Of a DNA stretch of 64,000 nucleotides, positions 1 through 14,827 are shown one piece after another. Both the position numbers and the translations under genes were made by a program. The stretch's first letter is position 1, and every line of letters starts with the position of its first letter. This stretch comes from Bryoerythrophyllum caledonicum (lineage: Eukaryota > Streptophyta > Bryopsida > Pottiales > Pottiaceae), in the NCBI GenBank assembly GCA_963971425.1, contig OZ020520.1, positions 13,391,807 to 13,455,806 of the forward strand, given 5' to 3'. The notes below the pieces were generated by a model. That model was not told where the DNA came from. It did not search any database and saw only the letters and a program-made list of their open reading frames with translations.

Positions 1-735
1 TTCATTTTCTTCCCTACGTTGAGTGGATCAACAGACTTTGACTTCACTTGGTGCCAAATTTTTGTACTACACAAGGTCTAAATCCATTACCATCGTGTTA
101 AGCATGATGTTAGTTCCTTGAACTAAACCAAATTTCAGAGGTAGAGGAGGTGTGTAGCATACTCAAAATAACTGTGCAAGGAGTAGAGGTTCAAAAATTG
201 CCAATTTTCATTTTAACTTTTTGTGAATTAAGTATGTATTAGATTGATAATCCAAATGGTCAACAAGTAGATTTACACTACACATTGTTGTGAAACAAAA
301 AAAAAGTAAAAAATATGAAGATCTCTAAGTTTTATGTGCAAAGGAAGAAGTTTCTTTGGTACCTTGCCCGACAATGTGTGACAATATGTGAAAATGTTTG
401 ACTTGGGTTAATATGCTATTTTTCACTAAAGACAATAATTTTTTTTGACAACATGGAAAAAGTGTGACTAGCTAGTATTGGGAATCTCACATTCAATAGA
501 GTGTCCTAGCAAAACTTTTTGGAGGTGCCCGAAGTGCCCGCTCTCCCCATTTGAAATTCAAAACCCTATAACTTTTTTATTATATGTCTGATTTAGAAAG
601 AAATTGTTCTACCATTTGAACCTTAGTAACGTCCTTCTACTATAAAGATTTCAAAGTGGAATGTTGGAAATTGACACCATAGGAACCTGACCAAACTTTC
701 AAAAAGCCCATTTTTGACACTTGGTCCTTTAGGGG
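1..735. repeat. Partial copy of TTAA-ended dispersed repeat
   Basis: Non-coding AT-rich sequence. Its text recurs with many small changes at 52.7-53.4 kb (same strand) and in reverse complement near 23.2-23.4 kb and 21.6-21.8 kb. Shared phrases include the stretch describing 'acttggtgccaaattttt' and 'caaggtctaaat'. The right end is the family's terminal motif cctttaggggtta at about 728-740. The left end is cut by the window edge. No coding capacity is visible. Confidence 0.6.
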
Positions 736-2890
736 TTATCATGTGGTGGTTGAGACAACAAGGAAAACAATGTTTTGGATTAATAAAATACATATGTTTT
801 TGGAAATATTCTCTGACATCAATTATAGAGCTCTAGAAGGCACCATATAGATAAATTTGGACCTATCAAAAGGTGTAACTCTAATATAGGACTTGGAAGT
901 AGAGGAGATCATATTGGAGTTAATACATGTGTTTGGATATTATTTTCCACATGGCCTTGGAACACCATGAAAATGAACTCAAATGCTCAAAACCTAGTAC
1001 CATAATACCATAAATTGATGACTTAAATGTTTGAACACAACATTCTTTAATTCCGCTTTTCAAATGTTCATCACTCACAACTTGCACAAGGTTGTCGTAA
1101 CGGATATGCAATTGGATGCCTCGTCTATCTAAAATGCCCTATGACAAATATGTGAGAAAATGTATGAAGATGTTTGGCTTAAGTTAATCTGCTATTTTCC
1201 ACTAGAGAAAAAGAATTCTCCTTGAGAATATGAATTGAGGAAATAATATTAGTGGCTAGTATTGAAAAATCTTGCATTTGATAGAGTCACGTCATAGCAA
1301 AAACTAAATTTGGAGATGTCGGACATGCCCACTCATGAGAACTTTTTCCATTAGATGACCCAACGTTTTTTCTGTACGCCCGACGAGGATAAGAATTCTA
1401 TTTCCATGTGCCTTGTCTTCTTGCATCTTCGTACAGTACACAATTTCAACAATTGTACTTATAGATTGCAACCATGGGAACGTGGGCAAGGTCTGCAAAA
1501 GCCCACTTCCAGACGTTTCAACTTTTGGTCTTTTGCCGATCCAACAGTCGAGGGTTCACAATGTATGTCCAATCGTAAAAAGAATGTCTCGCGAGACACA
1601 CGAGCTCGACGCCGGAAGTCAAGAGTTCTGGTGGCGCCAGGCTCTTGACGAAGAACAAGATCGTTCGTTCGCTGATGCGCCACCTCTGGATCGACACATC
1701 ATGAGTTGGTTTCAACCAAGAAAGCCGATGTGCATGACTGGAAGTGCTTCTTCGTTTGCCAGAATTATGCAAGCTCAACAAAATCAGGCTACCTTTTTAT
1801 TTTTTTAATTCGGCACAAGATCCGAGTGAGGCTCCAGGCCAGGCGGTCGTGATTCAACTATGGATGACTGCTACGCCGGTTGCAAACCTGGGGAACGGAT
1901 GCGTACCGGAACAGATACTTTGATCAACAACTAGTGCAGACAAAACCGTCCGAGATCATGTCCGAAATAGCTTCAGGTCGGTTTGAGACCAACTGCAAAG
2001 AGGAGCTTGGTCTCAGATGAATGCAACTTGTAGTGGAACATCACAGCTAATTCGCCATCGAGCCCACTAACACTTGCTGTACCATGTAACGTTCGAACAG
2101 TTACAGTTATAATTCAGAAGATGAAATCATATTCTACCAGCACTAAACAATATCATCTACTGCTGTCAATTCCCCGCGTGAGAGGCACAAAATCCATGGA
2201 ACGAAAGGATACATACGCTGCCATGTTGAGATTCTCGTGCGGACTCTACTAATTCCAGAACGCCCTTCATAGCGAGAATACGGGCCAGAGTACAAGGTTC
2301 AATCCGAACATCCAAGCACTGATTTATCACATGGGAATAACATGAGCAGATCCGGTGAAGTTGCCTATGGTCGCTCCCACATGCACAGTACACCTGACTC
2401 GAATAAGCTCAAAATGGCGCAAATTGCACCACGTCAATTTACAATAACGAGGTTATATGTACCCCTTTATTTCACCACAAGTACAACACGGAATTATTAT
2501 TCATAGCACACCAGTACGTTGGAGATTCACACGGAATCCACTTGCTTCAAGGTTCAGCTACCTGCTGCTCCTGTCTACGTGCTAGTATCGTCGCACTATT
2601 ATCCCAGGACCACGAGCTGCCTAAGCGTTTTATTCTGCTCCTCAATCATACGTCTGTGGCAACAACTCTCGCAAGCCTCACAAGCTGTGCGAGTCCAAGC
2701 TGCGTGATGATTGGGATGTAAGACATAGATAGAACTATAGCAAACAAATATCTCACAATACGTATGTGGCGATACAGGTCACAACTGCCACGGCCCAAAC
2801 CTATGATACAACATCATGATCAAACACTAGCACTGTACCCGGCCCGCAGGAGAAGCCTGTGTCGCAGACTTCCATCGAGCCTTAGAACGT
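736..2890. other. Intergenic stretch, no convincing gene
   Basis: Part of 1230-1550 repeats sequence also seen at 48.6-48.9 kb (same repeat family, including 'ttgcaaccatggga'). From about 1560 to 2890 the base composition is more balanced and probably includes the 3' untranslated and downstream region of the minus-strand BURP gene. Short open frames on both strands show no recognisable domain. Confidence 0.4.
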
Positions 2891-2897
2891 CATGATC

Positions 2898-3982
2898 TCA
2901 CTCAACGCGGCTTGGCATCGCAGGGGCGAACACGAGATCCCCGTCGACGAGCCAGTGACAAGCCTCCTCCCCTCGAGCGATCTTCAAGGCCGCAAACGCA
3001 GGGTGCCTGGACAGCCACTGTGCTGTGTCTATGTGGCATATGCCCACAGCCTGGATGGGGGTGGCGCTGCTGTCCGCCGGCTTCAGAGTGGCCTGCACCA
3101 CTTTCGTGCCTTGCACGCGGTGGCAGTAGAACAGCATAGATGGGAAGGCCATGTGGTGGCACACCACAATCGTCTTCCCTTCCTCCACCGAACCCTTGGC
3201 GACGTCCATCACAGTCACGGAAGATCCTGTAACTGCGGGTGCGGATGCAGGGGCGCCGCGAGTGGAGTATGTCGTCACCTGGTGTCCCAGCTCGCCGGCA
3301 ACGAAAGCCCCCATGGAAGCCACGGAGGTAGCGCAGCTCCTGGCTTCTCCAGGCAGAGCTGCGGTGCCGCACAGGTACGCGGCAGTGGCGATGGCAGTGG
3401 CCATCTTGGAGTCGCGGGCAACGCCAAAGTACTTCACAAGGTCGTCCACGTGGTAAGGAGCGAGGGTGGGGAGGGCGTTGGCAGCTGCGGAGGTGAGGAA
3501 CGGTCTCGTCGGGGCCGGATCGTACAGATTTTCCGCAAGACGCATCTTGTTGCCGGCAACCAGAGCCGACTCGACAAAAAAATCGGCCTGCAGATCATTT
3601 ATGGTCACAATGGATGAGTCTCGCGCTATCTTCGTGGGCATGTTGGCGCCGCCGGTGGCGCAGAGAAGCATGGTGCCGGAGCACAGCTCGTCAATGAGAC
3701 GATCAGACGAGCTAGTAGCCATTGCGAAGGGCCTGCTGCCGGCCGCCCCCTGCATTACCACGCAATGCATACGTGTGAGCAATATAATCTGTCGAGCTAG
3801 CCGGTATTCACAACAAGGAAAGTTCAAATGCCTCGTGCATGAAGACCAACAAACTGTTCATGCATGGAAATATGGCAACAAATGACGGTGAGAGAATGTT
3901 GATATGAACTTACGGTCATGACGAGTGTGGTTGAGGCCCACAGGAACACAAGCCACTTGAGCAGCGCAATCGTGGGAGCCAT
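2898..3982 (-). CDS. BURP-domain secreted protein
   Basis: Two exons on the minus strand: 3982-3914 and 3749-2898, joined in phase 0, giving 306 residues. Exon 1 encodes a start Met, a Lys and a long hydrophobic run (about residues 5-22), a typical signal peptide; the donor is GTAAGT at 3913 and the acceptor TGCAG ends at 3750. The C-terminal 200-odd residues form a BURP domain: an FFVE...L..G..M opening, then four Cys-His pairs with spacing CH-X10-CH-X27-CH-X24-CH, close to the family pattern (X10, X25-27, X25-26). BURP proteins are plant-specific secreted or wall-associated proteins (RD22, USP, polygalacturonase beta-subunit types); their biochemistry is mostly unsettled. The region between signal and BURP domain is very short and lacks the repeats of the RD22 or PG-beta classes, so it looks like a USP/BNM2-like minimal form. 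The subclass is inference. Confidence 0.85.
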
Positions 3983-6900
3983 GGGGACAGTGCAGCTTGC
4001 CGACGTTGTAAGACTTGAAGCGAGCTGCACTCCAAGAAGCTGGCTGATGAGCTAGAGTGCGGACTAGAGCGTGGGTAGCTGTGATTTGAGTCGAGGAGAG
4101 CGCTTCATTATATAATTCCTCACACTTCAGCGGCATGAGGTGCCCGTGTTGCCCGTGTGCACTTTGCGTGCATCTGCTTGGCCTGCCCGGGTGGGCCTCC
4201 GTGAATAATCAAGCCTTGAAGGAGTCGTGGTGGATTGAGAAGTGGATTGTCGCCCCGGACCACCTAAAGGGTTGCAGATTTGCATGATCTCCATGGCCAC
4301 TGGGCCACGTCGTGAAGTGAGGAGCTCTAGCTGGGCCACCCATGGTGTGCACCTTGAAGCGGTGATGGCGATCTATCGCCAGCTTCAGCTACAATTTAGT
4401 AAATGAGTGGAATTGACTTTCCTCTCCTGATCATGCAGTAAGCCGGGACTCGATTTTCATATTGATGAGACTCGCTTTAACTTAGCACTCATCCCGTAAT
4501 GTGTCATCACGCATTTTGTTTCTGCGACAGCTTCCACTGACAATCAGCTTCTCCATCACATAATTATGTGATCCAGTAGCTGAGATCCGTATCGCACATC
4601 CGGTGATCCAATGATCTGAATACGTCTTACTAGCATTGAATCTTTGAATAACTTGGCAATCTGTTGCAGCTCATCAGTAGGTAACAAGGATTGACCAGGC
4701 AGGACGTTACGCCACGGCACAATGCTAGTAACAGTTTGAGCTATTTTATTTACTGTGTTGGCCGAGTTGGTGATCATTCGTCAAACGCTGAATGGAGTTC
4801 CTGATGATTTCGGGCCTAAGCACCACAACGATGCTCACCTCAGAAGGGCTCTGGTGGCTGCAAAGTCAATCAAGGCTTGTCGCTTGAGCTTCTCAAGTAT
4901 CCTAAATAAAAGTTCAGCGAGCTAGATAACTAGGAGGCAGAAAAAACAATGCAACTAATCAAATTTCTGGCACGAGATCAACAGATACCGGCCTTACCTG
5001 AAGTCGTAGAGCTGTGTCGTTAATGTCAGCTGCTCAATAGATATGAGCGTAATCAATTCCACGTCCACATGCGTCAAAAGGAAGTACAGAGAAGTGGACC
5101 TGATGAGTGTCTTTCCTGAGAGGAAGTGGGCCTTGGCGAAAGCTGTATGTGAGGAGCAGATCAGTGGAGAGGAAGTGGCAGATATGCTGGTCCATCGTCG
5201 TCCCCACCCGAGGCACCCTCACACCATGGTGATGAAGCGCGGAGGTGGACTGGCAAGGCCCAGGTTGAAGCTCCGGAGCTGGCATGAGGCCACTTTGCGT
5301 GGATCAAGCATGAATGGCGATGGCGACGCCTCACTAACTTCTCACCAACACTCAGACTCTCTTTCTCTTGAAGTTTCTCTTGTTGGACCAGTCATGCAGC
5401 TCCTTTATCAGTGGATAAGTTTCAACTTTGATGCAGCTTTACAGTACAACAGAGATGTTCCTCAAGAATTGTTTGCATTCTTTCAAGTGCAATCCAAAAT
5501 CTCCATATTCTAAGGGTCTTGAGTTGAAGTGCCAGTTGTAATTCATATTGTGAATGCACTTGTTTAGTACGTCAACCAAAATTACTATCACAACCTGATG
5601 TGATATGACACTGGTAACAATGTACAATGATGTGATGTCTGTATAGTTTATAGACGCAATCTGATAATGTCAATAACATCTAATATAAGGTGATTATATT
5701 GTCCCTTTGGTATTCAATTTATGTATCAGTGTTTATGTTTAGTGGCCAATTTCAGACAACAAAACTAGTAGACAATTCAACATTATATTCATAGTGATGC
5801 TGAACATATCTTCCAATTTTTTATTTTTTTGGTCACATCGAAGGTTGTATGTGCCATATCCACTATGTATCCATCAACTAATCTTAATCAACATATCTAT
5901 AAGTAATACCTTTACAATAATTGTATTCAAGGTCAAATATGGCATATGTATCATGCATCCTTCAACCTAGTTTGTTTTGACAATCATGTGATTGTTTATG
6001 TCTATTCATATACACATTGTTTGTCAGTAAGCCCCATGTTTAATAGGGTTGAAAAAAAACATATTTGAGTATATTTGGGCATATTCCAGTAGATTTAGAG
6101 AATTCATTTCAAATGATGAATATAATTAGAGTAGGTTCAACAAAATTGGGGATAGATACGCCCATCATATCCGTCCCATTTGTTAGGATACTTGAAGGGT
6201 CTTCTCTATCTAAGTGGACAACTCTACTGTCAACTTGTCTAACTCAACATATCTTGACGTGATGACTTTTCAATCATATCCAACATCATAGATTCCAGAT
6301 CTACCATTTGTTGACTTCACGTGTCTGTGAGTAATACCTTTTCAATCACATCTAAGATCATAAATTCCATATTCACCATTTGTTCATGTAACTAGCCAAA
6401 AAATAGTCCATGTGTACAAAGAAGACACTAAATGAACATCATGCATAAAATAGAGGTTGTTATTTTAGAAATGTCATAGTAGTATAGTCAGCCCTCTTTA
6501 AATGTTAATGGTAGGGAGTGGAAAAAACCATAATACGTTTCAAAATTGACACCTAGATCGAGTTTTCAACGAAAATTTTCAACTAATTTTCATCCAATTT
6601 TATGTCCCTTATGACATCTTTCATCCAAAATAGTCACCATAAATCCCAAACTACATTTTATACAGCTAGTTTTAGTGCCTTACATTACATTTTATGACAC
6701 TTAACATATAACATTCAATAGTAAATTTTTAGGGAGAAAATTTGCATAACATATATGGAATTATAACATATAAAGAGGTATCATTTAAAGATAGCCAACT
6801 GTAATGGATCCATGATGTTGCAAAATTTAGTTAAATGATTGTTGATAATTGGTTGTATAAAGAGTTGTTTATGAAAATTCAATGACATTCCATCAACACA

Positions 6901-8440
6901 TGTTTATTTATGTGTTTTTGAAAGGCCCAGTAGTTGACAAAGCTCTATATTCCAAGTATTCCAAGCCAAATGAATGTATATGCATTATACGCTTGATAAG
7001 AAGATGAAGATAAAAAAGAACTTTGGTCTCTAAAGGAGGCCAACGTGAATATAATGTCTGTACAATTCACCTTTAAGTCTATCGTCAAAATATGTAAAAA
7101 TTCCACTTCTCATGGAATAGTGTCTCCTCACTAAAATATACAATAGAAGGACATTCTAAATTTACCAAACTACTTCAATTACGATGGCTTTAAAATTCCA
7201 AAAGTACTGCAAGGATTTTTATTTATTTTTAAGAATCAATTAATATAATATTCATGAATAAGACACATGTATATAAGTTAATTTTAAGATTCGCCAATTT
7301 ATTAAAAAACTAGTATGTCTCAAATTTGAAAACACTACATCTAAATTTAAAATCTTAAACTTTTATTATAGTTACACTGCCTTTTTAATTTACTTTACTA
7401 TGCCTCTTGGCCCTCCTCCCATATTGAATATGAACTTTTACATATAATTATATTTAAATTTGAGCATTGCAAATGGAAACAAAGATTTTTACAATGTAAA
7501 AATCTGTGTTTCCATTTGCAATGCTCAAATTAAAATATAGAATTTTTTTGGATCTTTAAAAGTTAGAATTTGCTTCTACAGTAACAATTCCTTAAAAGTA
7601 TTCATAATTACATTTTCTCTTGCTTGATTATTTTGGAATAGTACTTTTTGAAATACAAGGTCTTTGAAAAAAAATATTACATAAACATGTTATTTACAAA
7701 CATTTATAAGTAAGGTATCAACTTAAATATCAAGAAGGTACAAAATTACTATCAACATAAAAACAAGTTTGTCGAAATAGATAAATAAGGCCCTTTAGTT
7801 CTTCCTAAAACAAATGACCAACATGATAGATGTAACGTAGAGGCACCCAATTCCGATCACTTAAGGTAGTTGGGACTCAAATGACATTGTATGTCAAAAA
7901 CATTTATGTAGAAAGATGCGGAATTAGGAATGAAACTCAACAAATCTTTTTTCAAATTTAATCTCAAAGATTTGCAATTGATATTGAATTTAGAAGCCCA
8001 AAAACCACCGGAGCCCATAATCAAATTGTAGAGTAGGGAGACTCGGTGCCCTCCTTTGCCCAATGCCAACAAGTGAGTGAGAAAAAAAGAGAGAAGACAT
8101 GCCATGGATAACCAACTCATGGAGGGTACCCAATGCCGATTGGCCTTGTTCGACCTTTGAGGCAAGACGACCAATGAGAACTCAATTGAGGTAGAGCAAC
8201 CCAAAATTGCACACTTCATGATCCAATGCCGATAATGACTGGAGTTTTCAGATTTTGAGTTATCAGTTTTGGGTCGCTTCATGCACCATTTCATGCATTT
8301 ACCATTTTCATGCACCATTCCATGCATACTCTATTAATCGGAATTGGGTGGCCCATTGGAATTGGGTGCCTCTACCTTATATGCCTCTGATTTTTATTGG
8401 AAATACTTTTTTCGTCTAACTATCTCACATAGCTATTCCA
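3983..8440. other. Long intergenic stretch; one doubtful gene remnant
   Basis: The first few hundred bases hold the BURP promoter; no clear TATA box was assigned. On the minus strand 4777-4556 is an open frame whose core (LLPTDELQQIAKLFKDSML) faintly recalls the LETM1 ribosome-binding domain, and 4906-4840 could be another small exon, but no continuous gene can be built and stops follow. A plus-strand frame at 5043-5513 is not recognised. From 5.6 to 8.4 kb the DNA is AT-rich and I see only a short inverted motif near 7450-7530 (imperfect hairpin around 'atttgcaatgctcaaatt') and no gene. Confidence 0.4.
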
Positions 8441-8838
8441 TCCAACTATTACATCTAACTATTACATCTAACTATTACATCCAACTATTACATCCAACTA
8501 TTACATCCAACTATTACATCCAACTATTACATCCAACTATTACATCCAACTATTACATCCAACTATTACATCCAACTATTACATCCAACTATTACATCCA
8601 ACTATTACATCCAACTATTACATCCAACTATTACATCCAACTATTACATCCAACTATTACATCCAACTATTACATCCAACTATTACATCCAACTATTACA
8701 TCCAACTATTACATCCAACTATTACATCCAACTATTACATCCAACTATTACATCCAACTATTACATCCAACTATTACATCCAACTATTACATCCAACTAT
8801 TACATCCAACTATTACATCCAACTATTACATCCAATAT
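8436..8838. repeat. 13-bp minisatellite, about 30 copies
   Basis: The unit acatccaactatt is repeated head to tail almost without variation; the first few copies carry one C-to-T change and the last ones decay. Because 39 bp (three units) is a whole number of codons, the plus strand reads as an uninterrupted 13-residue periodic frame. That frame is a by-product of the repeat and not a gene. Confidence 0.97.
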
Positions 8839-9065
8839 TTACATCCATCTTTTCCATCGACTATTCCATCCAAAAGGTGCATCATGTTCACGTTCCAATG
8901 CCAACTTATGCAACTCTTCGGTTCTCATCTGCTATTGCATTGCAACAGGATTGAACTGTGATGAGTGTAAGGTGATACAATGCACCGTCTTTTGAAAATG
9001 ACATGATACAAGCACACCGAACTCATAAAAAGGTGGGAACAAAGTAGTACAGCAACAACGCCATT

Positions 9066-11290
9066 TCAAATCTTCAAATGGCCTCTGGCAGACGCCAGGG
9101 TTTTTGTGTTCTCCAACAACTTCTGTGGATCATAAACAAAAACAAGCCACTTCTTCTGTCAGATAATAAAAATACATTATAAAAAACATACACCTCCTAC
9201 TGTCTTCCCTCCCACAAATGTTGAGTAACAGTTTGCAAAGAAACAAAGAAAAACATATAATGAACAAAGTCAAACAAGGAAAAAACAAAGAATAAAGAAA
9301 GGGAAAAAAATGAAAACGTTACCTCTCGCATGAAAGTGGCAACAGCCTTGGCGCCCTCTGTTGCTAGCCCCAAAACCGTCTCAAACGTTTCTATTGGCAC
9401 CTTGGAATCCATCTGTGAAGGAAACATCCAGGGTAACAGCATCAGTAACTCTAAACCAGAGATTAATAGCATTGACTGGATGAAGGAGGTGATAGATTAT
9501 GATGCAGATCATTTATGTAAGCAGATTTGCATTAGTCTGAAGTGGGTCCTGATCCGGAGAAAAATAAGTTGTCCTATCTCAACAAGACATTACATCTAAA
9601 GACTAAAAAGTGCATGACATAAGGTGCCCTAAACTCACAAAGACAAAACAGGACATGACTTCAATGAGTTCATGAAAGTCTGGCTCCTGTAACACACAGG
9701 TAAAAAATGACATTCACTTGCAAAAGTGACAGCTAGATTTACATTAATCTGAAGTGAGGCCTAATCCAGAGAAATCAGTTGTCCTATCTCAACAAAGATC
9801 ATAGATCGTGGAATGCAGACCATTACAACTAAAGACCAAGAGTGCATGACATAAGATGCCCACTCACAAAGACAAACAACAGGACATGACTTTAGTGTGG
9901 CGCCTATAACACACAGGTGAAAAAATGACACTCACTTGCAAAAGTGACAGCTTTTCCAGCTTCGGGAAGTATCCGACCACTAAATCCGGTCCACCGCCAC
10001 TGTCCTCTTGGTAATTTAAATCTGATGTAATATTCAAAACGAAGTTAGTTGATGACCAGATATGTATGCTTAAGCCTGGATTGCAGTTCATACTAAGGAA
10101 AACAAATGAGTAAACCTCCATGGCACCAGAAACAAATGAGAGTAGTAACTGGGGAAGTGAACAATACCTAACAAAGGAGTGGAGTTGAGGTATCCAGCAG
10201 CACATGAAACCACAAGGTCGCGCATTGGAATTCCAGCATCAGCCAGTGCAATTGAAGCAGCATTGATACACGCTGCCCTTGTTCCTGCAACCAAACAAGG
10301 CAACGATTATGAAACTTTTCTAAGCAGTCAAATACTCGGTTGTTATTGAAATACCCTTAGATGATTCAAACAATGATAACATTTACCTCCATCCGCTTGA
10401 AGAACCTGGACATATATATCTATCTGCAGAGAAAAAATCGATAAGTCAATTCAATCCCTGATAAACAAAGCCTTCCTTCTTTCCTAAACCCTTGAACGTC
10501 AGAAGGTCACAGTATTCTACATGCATGGTGTCGTATTTGAACATGATAAGGTTCAGATTGATTGAAATGACCTCCAAATGAAAGATGATAGTTGAAGAAT
10601 CTTCAATCCAAAGGTGTAAGGTGCTTGCTAAACTTTATTACATTTTTTGTATCCCACAGAGTAAAATACATACGGTTCCCAACTGACGTTCAAAGTATTA
10701 AATCTGGAAACCTCACAAACTTACACAAAGTCCTCACAAAACTACACAAACATTCCAATTACTAGAGTTGTTTTCCAACTCAAGTATTGAATGTGAAGGA
10801 CGGAACACACCAAAACTCGGAGAAACATTCTTAGAAGTCAACAAAAAGAGCAACAAACCTGAGTACGAGGCAACAAGTGTGTCATGATGGCGGCTTCCAT
10901 AGTCTGGCCGATGACGAGGGAAAGTTCAGTTGAGCGTCTAAGCAAGATTCAATGAGTGTAAGTAAAAAACAATTGCAATTAACAAAGAGTAGTGAAATCG
11001 AGGCGCTGTACATACCTGTCGGTCTTGCCCCGGCGTCGTCGTTCCCCGGTGCTGAAGGCGGCCATGCTGTACTCGCAGCGGACGAGCGCTCTGTCGTGCA
11101 GCTGCTGCGTCCGATTGGCGACCTCGTGCGGGCCATACACCACGGCCATGACCTTGGTGTTGCCCATGTGGAAGAGCGCGGAGCCGTCCGCGGACGGCAC
11201 CACCCCGACCACGGCGTGCATGTGCCGCATCTCGTGGGGACGGCGACCGTCCAGGCGCAGGCCCTCGGGACTCACATACTCCGTCGTCAT
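9066..11290 (-). CDS. RRP41: Exosome complex core subunit RRP41 (RNase PH family)
   Basis: Seven exons on the minus strand: 11290-11016, 10937-10859, 10423-10387, 10284-10168, 10021-9936, 9412-9323 and 9122-9066; all junctions are GT-AG and in phase, giving 246 residues (Arabidopsis RRP41 about 241). The sequence follows the family throughout: an N-terminal [12 protein letters not shown] motif, a [12 protein letters not shown] strand, an [10 protein letters not shown] segment, [13 protein letters not shown], then [18 protein letters not shown] and a GYLNSTPLL motif. RRP41 belongs to the six-membered ring of the RNA exosome; in plants this subunit is reported to keep phosphorolytic activity. 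Intron 5 (9935-9413) contains a tandem duplication that copies the end of exon 5. The short last exon (18 codons) is predicted from frame and splice sites and is the least certain part. The gene is divergent from alpha-tubulin, about 1.5 kb apart. Confidence 0.93.
9517..9956 (-). repeat. Tandem duplication spanning exon 5 end of RRP41
   Basis: Two imperfect copies of a roughly 218-bp unit lie head to tail. Shared landmarks are cacttgcaaaagtgacag at 9715 and 9933, 'aacacacaggt' at about 9692 and 9909, and 'gtcctatctcaaca' at about 9572 and 9781. The copy nearer exon 5 contains the real exon end and donor (GTGAGT on the minus strand); the other copy carries the same exon tail with a weakened donor (GTGAAT) inside intron 5. 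Confidence 0.85.
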
Positions 11291-12761
11291 TCGTTGGAAA
11301 CCCTGTCAAGTGCCGCTCCTTATGAAAAAACACACATTGCGACCAGCTTCCACCAAACCCTAAGAGAAACTATACCAGACTTCCTCCAATGCACTTGAGA
11401 ATGACATTTTCAGCTACTTACAGGTTGAGAATTGTGTTCCGGAAACGGTTGTTCGCTGGTGGATGAGCGTCGATCAATGCTCCCACAAGCTGAAGCGCGA
11501 CTGTGAATGTGATCGTCTGTACATTAGCGGATCTTTGAAGCGGACTCGGATGTGGTTCCAAAACCCTAAACCCTGAACCTAAACCTAACCTAGGATTGAG
11601 AATTGGAATCTGATGTACCGGAGGTATTTTGCTTCAGTGCTGTTGCTTGTGTTCTTCTCCGGTTGTTAAACCCTAAACCCTGAGTGGGGAGCCTAGTACC
11701 CAAAACCATGTCTGTATTGAAAACCGTTACTGTAGCGCAAAACCGTGATCGTACCCCAAAGCCGCTGTTCGCATCATGGATTTCGTGCAGGGAATCTACA
11801 TTCCTGGTGGATTTTGGGAGTGGTGATTGTTCTGGGTACAGTTGAAAGAAAACAGTCACTAAGATAGTTTCACTAAGATACCGCTTCTGTGGATTTCTTA
11901 CACTACTATGTGTTTTGTCTAAATTTTTATTAGATATGAAGGAGTTTGGTGGTCTGCTGTTATAATATCTTGTAATAAATTTGGAAAGCTTTGATGTTCT
12001 ATAAAACACAAGTTGAAAAAAAATTATCTATCTTTCGTCGTACATATAGAGATTCCTCTAAAATGCCTTGGTCCTATAACGGTTGAAACCAAATCAATAA
12101 GGAATTAGATGAAAGTAAACCATGCCAACAAACTAGATAAAAGTAGCCCCACGCCTGAACAAAATCACTGTGGGAAATAATCTTTCAACTTGGATCGGAA
12201 ACAGTTCTTTCAAAGCCAAACCACACTAGTTGATGGACGTGCAAGTAGTATGGAAATCAGAATTACGGCGCCCCACTCTAATTAGAACAAATAGTGGCGA
12301 CGAAAGAGCTAGCATCAAACCTATAGGAATTTGAAAAATGTGGGGGAAATTAAACCGATAGGCCGCATTCCTAGATGCAAGACGCCCATGTACCCATCCC
12401 TTTCATTTCAGACCACGCGACGGCGACTAAACTCGTGGAATAATGTAGGCGATCCAGTAGCCCAAGAGCACGGGCGCCCGTGGACGACGAAGCCGCCGCG
12501 CGGGGACAGCGTCCTCAAGGGAGAGAGGGAGCACGGTCGGGAGAGAGCACGGGTGTGGGGAGCACGGGTGGGGGGAGAGAGAGGGAGCATACAAGGGGAG
12601 CGAGGCAAGAGACGCAGCGCTACACGGGTTTCTTAGAGCGGCCTCGACACGCTCTCTGCGTCCCTCGCACTTCCTTCCCCGCATTGTCTGTCTTCCGCTT
12701 GCTTCAGAGAGAGAGAGAGCGAGCGAGCGAGCGAGCGAGAAGGAGCCAGAGTCTGCACGCG
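11291..12761. promoter_or_regulatory. Divergent promoter region between RRP41 and alpha-tubulin
   Basis: Shared upstream region of two head-to-head genes. Telo-box type motifs (AAACCCTAAACCCT) occur at 11561-11579 and 11668-11681 on the plus strand; such motifs are known in promoters of plant ribosome and RNA-processing genes. From about 12520 to 12745 the plus strand becomes purine-rich, ending in a GA/GCGA microsatellite (about 12705-12740) that sits in the likely 5' leader of the tubulin gene. No clear TATA box was assigned. Confidence 0.5.

Positions 12762-14827
<2,066 letters not shown>

Noticed and set aside
1355-1808. Overlapping small frames in a GC-balanced patch
   Set aside because: Several frames on both strands are equally open, with no recognisable motif; part of the patch is dispersed repeat.
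2892-3617. 241-codon plus-strand frame over the BURP gene
   Set aside because: Antisense shadow; the minus strand carries the Cys-His BURP pattern.
8436-8838. CRISPR-like array
   Set aside because: No unique spacers between repeats; it is a simple head-to-tail minisatellite in a plant genome.
8344-8961. 205-codon open frame across the 13-bp minisatellite
   Set aside because: It is a by-product of a stop-free repeat; flanks show no domain.
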